Program-made: the position numbers and the translations under genes
Shown here: positions 1 through 8,572 of the stretch, piece after piece
Numbering within the stretch: position 1 is the first letter of the stretch
Layout of the letters: each line of letters starts with the position of its first letter
The notes under the pieces: model-generated
The model's database searches: none
Seen by the model: the letters and a program-made list of their open reading frames with translations, nothing else
What the model was told of the DNA's origin: nothing
Origin: Streptomyces pseudovenezuelae
GTDB taxonomy: Bacteria > Actinomycetota > Actinomycetes > Streptomycetales > Streptomycetaceae
Reading direction: 5' to 3'
Assembly (NCBI RefSeq): GCF_001513955.1
Contig: NZ_KQ948152.1
Span: forward strand, 124,001 to 188,000
DNA: 64,000 nt

Positions 1-1
1 C

Positions 2-778
2 GTCACCACGGTCTACGTCACCCACGACCAGGCCGAGGCCATGTCGCTCGGCGACCGGGTGGCCGTGCTGCGCGGCGGAGTCCTCCAGCAGGTCGGCACC
101 CCGCGCTCGGTGTACGCGCTGCCCCGCAACGTCTTCGTCGCGGCCTTCATCGGCACCCCGCGCATCAACCTGCTGCGCGGGTTGGTCCGGGCCCCGCTGG
201 ACGGCGCGATGACCATCAGCCTCGGCAAGCAGTACCTGCGGCTGCCCGAACCCCTCTCCCTGGACCACCAGTTGCTCCGCGTGCAGCAGGGGCGCGAGGT
301 GATCGTGGGCCTGCGTTCGGAGGCGGTCCGCATCGCCAAGCGGACCTCGGCCCGCCCGGGGGAGATGCCGATCACCGGCCTGGTGGAGCATGTGGAGTTC
401 CAGGGCCACGAGGTCCTCGTGCACTTCGACACCGGCTCCCGGCCCGCCCTTGTCCCCGATCTGGAGGCTCCGCGTGCCGCCCCGCGCCAGCCCCGGCGCC
501 GCCGCCGCGACGGCACGGTCCTGGACCGTCTGAGAGAGCGCGCCGTCTCCCTCCGCGCGGGCCCCGTCGTGGTCCTGGAGGACCCCCCGGACCCCGCACC
601 CGCTCCCGCCGACGCCCGCCTCCCCGGCGACCTCGTCGTCCGCACCACCCCGGACATCGACCTGCGCCGCGGCATGCAGGTGCCCCTCCTCGTCGACATC
701 TCCCACCTCTTCGTCTTCGACCAGCACGGCGAACGCATCTGCCCGTCCCCGGACCGGCTCCCGGACCTTGACGAGTGA
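2..778 (+). CDS. ABC transporter ATP-binding protein, C-terminal part
   Basis: This gene is cut by the left edge of the window, and 258 residues remain. The first visible residues include THDQAEA, the switch-loop histidine region of an ABC ATPase, followed by the typical sugar-importer continuation (LGDRVAVL, a Gly-rich turn, QQVGTP). After that comes a TOBE-like C-terminal regulatory domain, as in MalK, UgpC or MsiK ATPases. Walker A, Walker B and the signature motif lie outside the window. An Arg-rich stretch near residue 165 and a long acidic segment look like an insertion relative to classical MalK. It probably energises a carbohydrate importer at the membrane, but the substrate cannot be read from this part. 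Confidence 0.85.
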   Translation, partial: VTTVYVTHDQAEAMSLGDRVAVLRGGVLQQVGTPRSVYALPRNVFVAAFIGTPRINLLRGLVRAPLDGAMTISLGKQYLRLPEPLSLDHQLLRVQQGREVIVGLRSEAVRIAKRTSARPGEMPITGLVEHVEFQGHEVLVHFDTGSRPALVPDLEAPRAAPRQPRRRRRDGTVLDRLRERAVSLRAGPVVVLEDPPDPAPAPADARLPGDLVVRTTPDIDLRRGMQVPLLVDISHLFVFDQHGERICPSPDRLPDLDE

Positions 779-1646
779 GGAGGGCGGGGGCACGGCGGAG
801 GCCGCCACATCTGTCCGGCGCCCCGCCAAGCCCGCCACCGGCGCGCCCGCCGCCCCGCTGCCCGCGCGGCCTCAGGCTGGCGCCGCCCCGACCCCCGCGC
901 CGTACCCTCGGCCGGCCCCGCCCGACCCCCCTGTTGGAGTGAACCCAGAGCACGGCACCCGATCCGCCCCGCAGCCCCACCGGCCGCGCGCCCGCCGTCC
1001 CGCTGCCGCCCGGCCTCAGACCGGTTCCCCGTGGCGCCGCCCCGATCCCAGCACGGCACCCGATCCGGCCCGCAGTCCCGCCACCGGTGCGCCCGCTGCC
1101 GCGCGGCCTCAGGCCGGCGCCGCCCCGACCCCCGCGCCCGTACCCTCCGCTGGCCCCCGCCCCGCCTCCCTGACGGAGTGACTCCAGAGCACGGCACCCG
1201 ATCCGCCCCGCAGCCCCACCGGCCGCGCGCCCGCCGTCCCGCTGCCGCCCGGCCTCGGGCCTGCTCCCCGTGGCGCCGCCCCGATCCCAGCACGGCACCC
1301 GATCCGGCCCGCAGTCCCGCCACCGGTGCGCCCGCTGCCCCGCGCGGCTTCAGGCCGGCTTCGCCCCGGCGCCGCCCCGCCCCGGCCCCGCGCCCGTACC
1401 CTCGGCCGGCCCCCACCCCGCCTCCCGGATGGAGTGACCCCAGAGCACGGCACCCGATCCGCCCCGCAGCCCCACCGGCCGTGCACCCGCCGTCCTGCTG
1501 CCGCCCGGCCTCAGGCCGGTTCCCCCCGGCGCCGCCCCGACCCCCGCACCCGTACCCTCCGCCGGCCCCCACCCCACCTCCCTGATGGAGTGACCCCAGA
1601 GCACGGCACCCGGACTGCACCGTGCTCACCCGCTAGGCAAGTGCGC
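779..1646. repeat. 868-bp spacer of diverged C-rich tandem repeats
   Basis: No gene with credible start, coding bias or family resemblance is visible. The stretch is a compound direct repeat. The 12-mer GCACGGCACCCG recurs six times, near 950, 1051, 1189, 1290, 1445 and 1601. Four of those copies are preceded by a GGAGTGA element, and they are followed by long stretches of near-identical C-rich sequence. Spacings are about 101, 138, 101, 155 and 156 bases, so a long unit appears to have been duplicated and then partly deleted. Long open frames on both strands here are a by-product of the composition. Confidence 0.8.
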
Positions 1647-2096
1647 ATGATCATGCACCTCACCCGGACCAGAGCCCTCCTCGCCGGTGCCGCGCTGCTG
1701 CTCGCCGGCGTGCCCACCGCCTGCGCCACCCTCGCCGAGGCCGACTCCGCGGCGCCGGAGCGCGGGGCGTCGTACATCGAGACGCAGCTTTTCTTCGGTA
1801 CCGCGCGGCCCGACGGCGGAGCGGCCGTTACCGACCGGCAGTTCATGGCCTTCGTCGACAGGGAGGTCACCCCCGGCTTCCCGGCCGGGCTCACCGTGCA
1901 GAGCGGGCGCGGGCAGTGGCGGGACGTGGGCGGGAGGATCGAGAAGGAGCGGTCGTACGAGCTGATCCTGCTCTACCCGGTGGGGCAGGCGCCCGCGAGC
2001 GACCGGAAGATCGAGGAGATCCGGCGGGCGTACGAGAAGGAGTTCGGGCAGGAGGCCGTGGCTCGGGTGGACGAGCGGGCCCGCGTCGACTTCTGA
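1647..2096 (+). CDS. DUF3574 putative secreted or lipoprotein
   Basis: The product is 149 residues. An N-terminal hydrophobic segment (about residues 9-25) ends at a Cys in the context VPTAC, which could be a lipobox although Pro at -3 is unusual. The rest matches DUF3574: a conserved FFGTARPDG turn, then DRQFMAFVDREVTP, and an RVDE.ARVDF ending. The family has no established function. ATG at 1647 is preceded by a weak AGG about ten bases upstream; ATG 1653 and GTG 1641 are alternatives. It stands alone between the repeat-filled spacer and the aldehyde dehydrogenase promoter. Confidence 0.75.
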   Translation: MIMHLTRTRALLAGAALLLAGVPTACATLAEADSAAPERGASYIETQLFFGTARPDGGAAVTDRQFMAFVDREVTPGFPAGLTVQSGRGQWRDVGGRIEKERSYELILLYPVGQAPASDRKIEEIRRAYEKEFGQEAVARVDERARVDF

Positions 2097-2132
2097 TGTC
2101 CGTGCGGAGTCCGGTCCCGCTCTGGCGCGAAA

Positions 2133-2151
2133 AAACTATCGTCGCTAGTTT
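2133..2151. promoter_or_regulatory. Predicted TetR operator A, copy 1
   Basis: A perfect inverted repeat AAACTA-N7-TAGTTT sits 48 bases before the aldehyde dehydrogenase start. The same arrangement, with one base changed in one arm (AAACTA-N7-TAATTT), occurs at 8573-8591 beside the TetR gene 7904-8545. I infer that this TetR protein controls both promoters. Confidence 0.55.
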
Positions 2152-2199
2152 ATGAGGCCGGACGACAGCACGTCACGGCCCAGCCCGGAAGGACGCACC

Positions 2200-3588
2200 A
2201 TGAAGGCGCACGACGGCATGTACATCGAGGGTGAGTGGCGCCCGGCCACCGGCCCGGACGTGATCGAGGTCGTGAACCCGGCCGACGAGCAGGTCATCGC
2301 GCGGGTCCCGGCCGGCACCGCCGAGGACGTCGACCTCGCGGTACGGGCCGCCCGGGCCGCCCTCCCGGCCTGGGCCGCGACCGCTCCGGCCGAGCGGGCC
2401 GCCCGCCTGGCCGCCCTGCGGGACGTCCTCGCCGCCCGCAAGGACGAGATCGCCGAGACGGTCACCGCCGAGCTCGGCTCGCCCCTGAAGTTCTCGCAGA
2501 ACGTCCACGCCGCCGTCCCCGTCGCGGTCGCCGCCTCCTACGCCGAGCTCGCCGCGACGCACCCCTTCGAGGAGAAGGCCGGCAACTCCACCATCCACCA
2601 GGAGCCGATTGGCGTCGTCGCCGCGATCACGCCCTGGAACTACCCGCTCCACCAGATCGTCGCCAAGGTCGCCCCGGCCCTCGCCGCGGGCTGCACGGTC
2701 GTCCTCAAGCCCGCCGAGGACACCCCGCTGGTGGCCCAGCTCTTCGCCGAGGCGGTCCACGAGGCGGGCGTCCCGGCCGGCGTCTTCAACCTGGTCACCG
2801 GACTCGGCCCGGTCGCGGGTCAGGCACTGGTCGAGCACCCGGACGTCGACCTGGTGTCCTTCACCGGCTCCACCGCGGTCGGCCGGCGGATCGGCGCGAG
2901 TGCCGGTGCCGCACTCAAGAAGGTCGCCCTGGAGCTGGGCGGCAAGTCCGCCAACGTCATCCTGCCGAGCGCCGACCTCGCCAAGGCGGTCAACGTCGGC
3001 GTCGCCAACGTGATGTCCAACTCCGGCCAGACGTGCAGCGCCTGGACCCGGATGCTCGTCCACCGCGACCAGTACGACGAGGCCGTCGAGCTCGCCGCCG
3101 CGGCCGCCGAGAAGTACGGCGAGCGCATCGGGCCCGTCGTCAACGCCAAGCAGCAGGCGCGGGTGCGCGGTTACATCGAGAAGGGCGTGGCGGAGGGGGC
3201 CCGGCTGGTCGCCGGTGGCCCCGAATCCCCGCGCGAGCAGGGATACTTCGTCGCCCCGACCGTCTTCGCCGACGTCACCCCCGACATGACGATCGCGCAG
3301 GAGGAGATCTTCGGCCCGGTCCTGTCCGTCCTGCGCTACGAGGACGAGGAGGACGCCCTGCGCATCGCCAACGGCACGGTCTACGGCCTCGCGGGCGCCG
3401 TCTGGGCCGGCGACGAGTCGGAGGCGGTGGCCTTCGCCCGCCGGATGGACACCGGGCAGGTCGACATCAACGGCGGCCGCTTCAACCCCCTTGCCCCCTT
3501 CGGCGGTTACAAGCAGTCCGGCGTCGGCCGCGAGCTCGGCTCGCACGGTCTCGCCGAATACCTCCAGACCAAGTCCCTCCAGTTCTGA
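2200..3588 (+). CDS. Aldehyde dehydrogenase (NAD(P)+ family)
   Basis: The product is 462 residues and a full-length member of the ALDH superfamily, oxidising an aldehyde to the acid with NAD(P)+. The catalytic set is intact: Asn147 in ITPWNYP, Glu245 in LELGGKS and nucleophilic Cys279 in SGQTCSA. The nucleotide-site segment around VLKPAEDTP and the C-terminal oligomerisation region are present. ATG 2200 is chosen because GGAAGGA lies at the right distance; an upstream ATG at 2152 overlaps the predicted operator. Eleven bases separate it from the following alcohol dehydrogenase, so the two genes are probably one operon that takes an alcohol to an acid. The physiological substrate is unknown. 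Confidence 0.9.
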   Translation: MKAHDGMYIEGEWRPATGPDVIEVVNPADEQVIARVPAGTAEDVDLAVRAARAALPAWAATAPAERAARLAALRDVLAARKDEIAETVTAELGSPLKFSQNVHAAVPVAVAASYAELAATHPFEEKAGNSTIHQEPIGVVAAITPWNYPLHQIVAKVAPALAAGCTVVLKPAEDTPLVAQLFAEAVHEAGVPAGVFNLVTGLGPVAGQALVEHPDVDLVSFTGSTAVGRRIGASAGAALKKVALELGGKSANVILPSADLAKAVNVGVANVMSNSGQTCSAWTRMLVHRDQYDEAVELAAAAAEKYGERIGPVVNAKQQARVRGYIEKGVAEGARLVAGGPESPREQGYFVAPTVFADVTPDMTIAQEEIFGPVLSVLRYEDEEDALRIANGTVYGLAGAVWAGDESEAVAFARRMDTGQVDINGGRFNPLAPFGGYKQSGVGRELGSHGLAEYLQTKSLQF

Positions 3589-3599
3589 GGAGCCGTCCC

Positions 3600-4679
3600 G
3601 TGGTTCGTGCCGCCGTCCTTCCCGCCGTGGGCGCTCCCCTGGAGGTCACCGACATCGACCTGCCGGACCCCGGCGCCGGCCAGGTCCGGGTGCGTCTCGC
3701 CGCCGCCGGGGTCTGCCACTCCGACCTGTCCCTGTCCGACGGCACCATGCGCGTCCCCGTCCCGGCCGTCCTCGGGCACGAGGGTGCGGGCACCGTGGTC
3801 GCCGTGGGGGAGGGTGTCACCGGGGTGGCGCCCGGTGCCGAGGTCGTCCTCAACTGGGCTCCCTCCTGCGGAAGGTGCCATGCCTGCTCGCTCGGCGAGG
3901 TCTGGCTGTGCGCCAACGCCCTGAGCGGCGCCGCCGAGGTCTACGCCCGCACCGCGGCCGGCACCGACCTCCACCCCGGCCTGAACGTCGCCGCGTTCGC
4001 TGAGGAGACGGTCGTGCCTCAGTCCTGTCTGCTGCCCCTGCCCGCCGGCATCCCGCTCACCGACGCGGCCCTGCTGGGCTGCGCGGTCCTGACCGGTTAC
4101 GGCGCCGTCCACCACTCGGCGCGGGTCCGGGCGGGCGAGACGGTCGCGGTCCACGGCGTCGGAGGTGTGGGCCTGGCCGCGCTCCAGGCGGCCCGGATCG
4201 CGGGCGCGTCGAAGATCGTCGCGGTCGATGTCTCCCCGGAGAAGGAGGAGTTGGCGCGCGCCGCCGGGGCCACCGACTACGTGATCGCCTCCGACACCAC
4301 CGCCCGCGAGATCCGGGGCCTGACCGGCAAGCAGGGCGTCGACGTCGCCGTCGAGTGCGTCGGCCGCGCGTCGACCATCCGCGCGGCCTGGGACTCCACC
4401 CGCCGCGGCGGCCGTACGACGGTCGTCGGCATCGGCGGCAAGGACCAGCAGGTCACCTTCAACGCCCTGGAGATCTTCCACTGGGGCCGCACCCTCGCGG
4501 GCTGTGTCTACGGCAACTCCGACCCCGCCGAGGACCTGCCCGTGCTCGCCGAGCACGTCCGGGCGGGCCGCCTCGACCTCGGGATGCTGGTGACCGAGCG
4601 GATCGCGCTGGACGGCATCCCGGCCGCCTTCGACAACATGCTGGCGGGCAAGGGCGGCAGGGCCCTGGTGGTGTTCTGA
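3600..4679 (+). CDS. Zinc-dependent alcohol dehydrogenase (MDR family)
   Basis: The product is 359 residues with start codon GTG and a GAGGAG ribosome site that overlaps the aldehyde dehydrogenase stop. It is a medium-chain dehydrogenase/reductase. Cys39 (GVCHSD) and the GHEGAG segment form the catalytic zinc site. Cys90, Cys93, Cys96 and Cys104 form the structural zinc site in the classical CxxCxxCx7C spacing. GVGGVG near residue 186 is the nucleotide-binding turn. The overall pattern is of the class III or NDMA-dependent type found in actinomycetes. With the upstream aldehyde dehydrogenase it would make a two-step alcohol oxidation. A hairpin at 4689-4718 follows. Confidence 0.9.
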   Translation: MVRAAVLPAVGAPLEVTDIDLPDPGAGQVRVRLAAAGVCHSDLSLSDGTMRVPVPAVLGHEGAGTVVAVGEGVTGVAPGAEVVLNWAPSCGRCHACSLGEVWLCANALSGAAEVYARTAAGTDLHPGLNVAAFAEETVVPQSCLLPLPAGIPLTDAALLGCAVLTGYGAVHHSARVRAGETVAVHGVGGVGLAALQAARIAGASKIVAVDVSPEKEELARAAGATDYVIASDTTAREIRGLTGKQGVDVAVECVGRASTIRAAWDSTRRGGRTTVVGIGGKDQQVTFNALEIFHWGRTLAGCVYGNSDPAEDLPVLAEHVRAGRLDLGMLVTERIALDGIPAAFDNMLAGKGGRALVVF

Positions 4680-4688
4680 CCGACGGTC

Positions 4689-4718
4689 GCCCGGAGCCCC
4701 GTCCCGGGTGCTCCGGGC
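4689..4718 (+). terminator. Probable terminator after the alcohol dehydrogenase gene
   Basis: A 9-bp perfect stem GCCCGGAGC/GCTCCGGGC with a 12-base loop starts nine bases after the stop codon. There is no T-run, which is usual for Streptomyces hairpins. It separates the dehydrogenase pair from the transporter gene, which has its own predicted operator. Confidence 0.55.
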
Positions 4719-4743
4719 AACCTTCCCGCACAACCGTTGACCC

Positions 4744-4763
4744 CATACCGTCCGGTCAGTATG
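4744..4763. promoter_or_regulatory. Predicted TetR operator C, copy 1
   Basis: CATACCGTCCGGTCAGTATG is a 20-bp imperfect palindrome (8 of 10 pairs) 44 bases before the MHS transporter start. It agrees at 17 of 20 positions with 20665-20684, and it resembles the reverse complement of 26066-26085. I infer that it is bound by the TetR protein encoded at 23170-23763. Confidence 0.55.
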
Positions 4764-4807
4764 TTCAGCCGCCAACGTCCCCACGCACCCACCGGAGTGT
4801 GCACCGC

Positions 4808-6136
4808 ATGGACACGGCCCCTTCCGCTCACCCCACGTCCGTAGCCGCGCCGGCGTCTCCCCAGCGCCGTCGCGTCGCCACCGCCGCCGCCCTCGCCTCC
4901 GCCGTCGAGTGGTACGACTACTTCGTCTTCGGCATAGCCGCCGCCCTCGTCCTCGGTGATCTGTACTTCCCCGCGGGCAGCTCCTCCGCCGGCGTCCTCG
5001 CCGCGTTCGCCACCTTCGCCGTCGGTTTCCTGGCCCGCCCGATCGGTGGCATCGTCGCCGGTCAGATCGGCGACAAGCGCGGCCGCAAGCCCATGCTGGT
5101 CCTCGCCCTCACCCTCATGGGCCTCGCCACCACCGGCATCGGCCTGCTGCCGACGTACGACACGATCGGCGTCGCCGCCCCGATCCTGCTCGTGCTCCTG
5201 CGCGTGGTCCAGGGCGTCGCGGTCGGCGCGCAGTGGGGCGGCGCGATGCTGCTGGCCACCGAGTACGCCCCCGAGGGCAAGCGCGGCCTGTACGGCAGTG
5301 TCGTCCAACTCGGCGTCCCCATCGGGGTGGTGACCGCCAACACGGTCTTCCTGCTGGCCGGGGCGTTCACCACGGACAGCCAATTCGCGGCCTGGGGCTG
5401 GCGCATCCCGTTCCTCATCGGTCTGTTCGTCCTCGCGCTCGCCTGGTACATCCACGCCAAGGTCGAGGAGACCCCCGAATTCCGCCAGGCGGAGCGGGAG
5501 CTGGCCGAGCAGGAGAAGACCGCGCAGACCTCCCCGCTGCGCACGGTCCTGCGCCACCACCTCGGCACGGTCCTGCTCGCGGGCGGCTCCTTCGCCGTGA
5601 ACACCGCGACCTTCTACATCCTGATCACCGGCGTCCTCGACTACACCACCCGCGAACTCGGCATGAAGCGCAGTGCGGTTCTCACCGTCTCGCTCTGCAT
5701 CAGCCTCACCCAGCTGGTGCTGATCCCGGCCGCCGCCGCCCTCTCCGACCGCCTCGGCCGCATCAGGATCTACGCCCTCGGCGCGGTCGGCATCGCCTTG
5801 TGGGCGGTCCCGATGTTCCTGCTCATCGACACCGGGTCGCTGCTGTGGCTGGCGGTCGCCACGTTCGTCGCCGGATGCTTCCTGAGCATCATGTACGGCC
5901 CCCAGGCCGCCCTGTTCGCCGAGCTGTTCACGCCCGAGATGCGGTACACGGGAGCGTCTCTCGGCTACCAGATCGCCGCCGTGCTCGGCGGTGGGCTCGC
6001 GCCCTTCCTGATGGTGCTGCTGCTGGAGGCCACCGGGACCTCGATGGCGGTGTCCGGGTACATCATCGTGCTCTCGGTGATCGCGCTGCTGTGCATCAAG
6101 GTGCTCGCGGGCAGGGCGCGTTCACGCGGGGTCTGA
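4808..6136 (+). CDS. MHS-family major facilitator transporter
   Basis: The product is 442 residues with about twelve membrane segments. The first helix region has the VEWYDYFVFG signature of the metabolite:H+ symporter group (shikimate, alpha-ketoglutarate, proline/betaine). The cytoplasmic loop 2-3 motif is GDKRGRKPML, and VQGVAVGAQWGG lies in helix 4. It should import an organic acid or zwitterion with protons. ATG 4808 has GGAG upstream. The predicted operator C suggests co-regulation with the catabolic genes at 20.7-26.0 kb, which would make this the uptake step for that pathway; that link is inference. Its 3' end overlaps the convergent EamA gene by 15 bases. Confidence 0.88.
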   Translation: MDTAPSAHPTSVAAPASPQRRRVATAAALASAVEWYDYFVFGIAAALVLGDLYFPAGSSSAGVLAAFATFAVGFLARPIGGIVAGQIGDKRGRKPMLVLALTLMGLATTGIGLLPTYDTIGVAAPILLVLLRVVQGVAVGAQWGGAMLLATEYAPEGKRGLYGSVVQLGVPIGVVTANTVFLLAGAFTTDSQFAAWGWRIPFLIGLFVLALAWYIHAKVEETPEFRQAERELAEQEKTAQTSPLRTVLRHHLGTVLLAGGSFAVNTATFYILITGVLDYTTRELGMKRSAVLTVSLCISLTQLVLIPAAAALSDRLGRIRIYALGAVGIALWAVPMFLLIDTGSLLWLAVATFVAGCFLSIMYGPQAALFAELFTPEMRYTGASLGYQIAAVLGGGLAPFLMVLLLEATGTSMAVSGYIIVLSVIALLCIKVLAGRARSRGV

Positions 6137-7063
6137 CGCCTTCTCGGGCCGCGGTCCCGGTGCCGTCACCGGGGCCGCGGCCGCCCGCGCGCCGGAACGG
6201 GACCGGGACACCGCCACGCCCGCCAGGCACAGCGCCCCGCCCGCGAGCGTGAACAGGCCCGGGACCTCGCCGAGCGCCAGCCACGACATCAGGACGACCA
6301 GGGCGGGCACCGCGTAGGTGGTCGCGCCCATGCGGCCGGCGGTCGTACGGGCGAGGGCGTAGGCCCAGGTGGTGAAGGCCAGAGCGGTCGGGAACACGCC
6401 CAGGTAGACCATGTTGAGGGTCGCCGAGGCGGGTGCGTCGGCCGCGTCCGACACCAGCTGACCGGCGAACGGCAGGCAGACGACGGCGCCCGTGAGGCAG
6501 CCGAACGTCGTCACCTGCAGCGGGGTCGCCGAGCCCAGGGCCGGCTTCTGGGCGACGACTCCGCCGGCGTAGGCGATCGCCGCGAGCAGACACAGGACCA
6601 CGCCGAGCACCGAGGAGCCGCCGTCGTCCGACATCGACAGGCCGACGGTGACCGCGCCCGCGAAGGACACCGCCATGCCCGCCAGCAGGCGGGGCGGCAA
6701 CGCGTCCTTGAGCAGGCGGGCGCCGAGCAGGGCGATCAGGATCGGGCCGATGTTCACGACCAGCGCCGCGGTGCCCGCGTCCACCTGCTGTTCGCCCCAG
6801 TTCAGGACGACCATGTAGAAGCCGAACCAGAGGACGCCCGAGATCGCGATGCCGCGCCACGCGGAGCGCGGGGGGAGCCCTTCCCGGCGTATCAGACAGA
6901 TCACGGCCAGGGCGAGGGCGCCGGAGAGCAGGCGGCCGAGGGCCAGCGCGCCGGGGGAGTAGGCGGCGCCCGCGCTGCGGATGGAGACGAAGGCCGAGGC
7001 CCAGAGGATGACGGTGACGGTGGCTGCGCCGGCTGCGAGGAGTTCGGTGCGGCGGTGGTTCAT
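6122..7063 (-). CDS. EamA/DMT-family permease
   Basis: The product is 313 residues with ten predicted membrane helices arranged as two EamA repeats; the first begins TVILWASAFVSIR. These transporters usually export amino acids or other metabolites. ATG 7063 is preferred over ATG 7066 because AGGAG then lies at a workable distance. The last helix is followed by a basic, Ala/Pro-rich cytoplasmic tail. The gene is convergent with the MHS transporter. The substrate is not deducible from sequence. Confidence 0.85.
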   Translation of the reverse strand: MNHRRTELLAAGAATVTVILWASAFVSIRSAGAAYSPGALALGRLLSGALALAVICLIRREGLPPRSAWRGIAISGVLWFGFYMVVLNWGEQQVDAGTAALVVNIGPILIALLGARLLKDALPPRLLAGMAVSFAGAVTVGLSMSDDGGSSVLGVVLCLLAAIAYAGGVVAQKPALGSATPLQVTTFGCLTGAVVCLPFAGQLVSDAADAPASATLNMVYLGVFPTALAFTTWAYALARTTAGRMGATTYAVPALVVLMSWLALGEVPGLFTLAGGALCLAGVAVSRSRSGARAAAAPVTAPGPRPEKASDPA

Positions 7064-7142
7064 CATGCTCCTGAGGTTAGGGAAGGGGGAGCGCGGAAGC
7101 TCGCGGATTTCGGACGGCTGGGCAGCGGTCCGCGGAGGGTGT

Positions 7143-7856
7143 TCAGCGCAACGCCGCCCCGTCGATGCCCAGCAGCTCCGCCAGGGCCCGTTCGCCCGTC
7201 CCCGTCACCTTCACGGCGCGCTCCGAACCGATGCGTACGCACCAGCCCTCGGCGAGCGCGTGGCGGCACAGGGCCGCTCCCGCGACCCCCGCCAGGTGCG
7301 GGCGGCGCTCCGTCCAGTCGAGGCAGCCCCGGGCCAGGGGGCGGCGGCCCTTGCGGTCGAGCGGGATGCCCACGTCCTGGAACCAGGCCAGGCCCGCGTC
7401 CGTGAGGGCGAAACCGGTGTCCTGGCGCAGCAGCCGACGCGAGGTCAGGGCGTCGGTCAGGGCGATGCCGAGGCGGCCCGCGAAATGGTCGTAGCAGGTG
7501 CGGCCCCGGGCCATCGCCGAGCCGGCGCTCGACTCCCGCAGACTGCGCGGGCGCGGGACCGCGTCCGGGTCCGGGGAGACCTGCGCCGCCAGGTCCTCCA
7601 CCAGGTGGGCCACCCTCGCGTCGGCCAGTCGTACGTACCGGTGACGGCCCTGGCGCTCCTCCGTCAGCAGACCGCCCGCGACCAGCTTGCCCAGGTGCTC
7701 GCTCAGGGTGGAGGCGGCGACCCCCGCATGGCGGGCCAGCTCACCCGCGGTCCAGGCCCGGCCGTCGAGCAGGGCCAGCAGACAGGCGGCCCGGGTCTCG
7801 TCGGCGAACAGGGCGGCGAGCCTCGCCAGCCGGGGTGCCTGCGGGTCCTTGGTCAT
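7143..7856 (-). CDS. ArsR-type winged-helix regulator
   Basis: The product is 237 residues. Residues 1-80 are an ArsR/SmtB winged helix-turn-helix (ETRAACLLALLDGRAWTAGE, then GVAASTLSEHLGKLV and a basic wing). No metal-site cysteine pair is visible in the recognition helix, so a metal sensor is unlikely. The C-terminal 150 residues form an additional domain seen in longer actinobacterial ArsR proteins, with a probable ligand role that is not established. It lies 47 bases downstream of the TetR gene on the same strand, and an 18-bp palindrome lies in that gap. Confidence 0.8.
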   Translation of the reverse strand: MTKDPQAPRLARLAALFADETRAACLLALLDGRAWTAGELARHAGVAASTLSEHLGKLVAGGLLTEERQGRHRYVRLADARVAHLVEDLAAQVSPDPDAVPRPRSLRESSAGSAMARGRTCYDHFAGRLGIALTDALTSRRLLRQDTGFALTDAGLAWFQDVGIPLDRKGRRPLARGCLDWTERRPHLAGVAGAALCRHALAEGWCVRIGSERAVKVTGTGERALAELLGIDGAALR

Positions 7857-7880
7857 GGGTCCCAGCATGCGCCGCCAACG

Positions 7881-7898
7881 CTTCGGCGCCCGCCGAAG
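7881..7898. promoter_or_regulatory. 18-bp palindrome between TetR and ArsR genes
   Basis: CTTCGGCG-CC-CGCCGAAG is a perfect 8-bp inverted repeat 25 bases upstream of the ArsR start and six bases after the TetR stop. It could be an ArsR autoregulatory operator. With so short a loop it could also be a weak transcription terminator for the TetR gene. Confidence 0.4.
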
Positions 7899-7903
7899 TA
7901 TGC

Positions 7904-8545
7904 CTACCCGGCGTCTGCGACCTGCTCGTACTGCTGCGTGAGACCGTCCAGCAGGGCCCGCAGTCCGGTCTCGAACGCCCGCTCGTCGATCTTCTCCTGC
8001 TGCTCGGCGAGAAGGTGCGCCTGGCCGAGGTGCGGGTAGTCCGCGGGGTCGTACGCGCTCTTGTCGTCCACGAAGCCGCCCGCGAAGGAGCCGAGCGCCG
8101 AGCCCATGATGAAGTACCGCATCAGCGCGCCGATGGACGTGGCCTGCGCCGGTGGCCAGCCCGCGTCGACCATCGCGCCGTAGACCGCGTCGGCGAGGCG
8201 CAGCCCCGCGGGGCGGCGGCCGGGGCCCCGGGCCAGGACCGGGACGATGTTGGGGTGGTCGCGCAGGGCGGTGCGGTAGGAGACGGCCCAGTCGTGCAGG
8301 GCGGTCCGCCATGCCCGGCCGTCCTCGAACATCGACAGGTCGACCTGGGCGCTCACCGAGTCGGCGACCGCCTCCAGGATCTCGTCCTTCGTCCGGAAGT
8401 GGTTGTACAGGGACGGGCCGCTGACCCCGAGTTCCGCCGCCAGCCGCCGCGTGGACAGTGCCGCGAGGCCCTCCGCGTCCACGAGCGCGCGTGCCGTCTC
8501 GACGATCCGGTCGGTGCTGAGGAGGGGCTTGCGCGGTCGGGCCAT
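7904..8545 (-). CDS. TetR-family repressor (regulator of operator A)
   Basis: The product is 213 residues. The N-terminal helix-turn-helix includes TRRLAAELGVSGPSLYNHF, the canonical TetR DNA-binding pattern; the rest is the all-helical ligand and dimer domain. ATG 8545 (MARPRK) is preferred; ATG 8554 is three codons upstream and neither has a clear ribosome site. It is divergent from an acyl-CoA dehydrogenase, and operator A lies between the two genes. A second copy of operator A precedes the aldehyde/alcohol dehydrogenase pair 6 kb away. An acyl-CoA or fatty aldehyde ligand is plausible but unproved. Confidence 0.85.
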   Translation of the reverse strand: MARPRKPLLSTDRIVETARALVDAEGLAALSTRRLAAELGVSGPSLYNHFRTKDEILEAVADSVSAQVDLSMFEDGRAWRTALHDWAVSYRTALRDHPNIVPVLARGPGRRPAGLRLADAVYGAMVDAGWPPAQATSIGALMRYFIMGSALGSFAGGFVDDKSAYDPADYPHLGQAHLLAEQQEKIDERAFETGLRALLDGLTQQYEQVADAG

Positions 8546-8572
8546 GGCGCACATAGTAGGGCTGCGGAACGT

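Noticed and set aside
13..1629. A 538-codon open frame on the minus strand, rich in Gly, Arg and Ala
   Set aside because: It runs through the C-rich repeats and antisense to the ABC ATPase gene; the translation is repetitive, has no family resemblance and no ribosome site.
779..1646. Regular repeats considered as a CRISPR array
   Set aside because: Units are long, diverged and unequally spaced, spacers are not unique sequences, and no cas gene is present.
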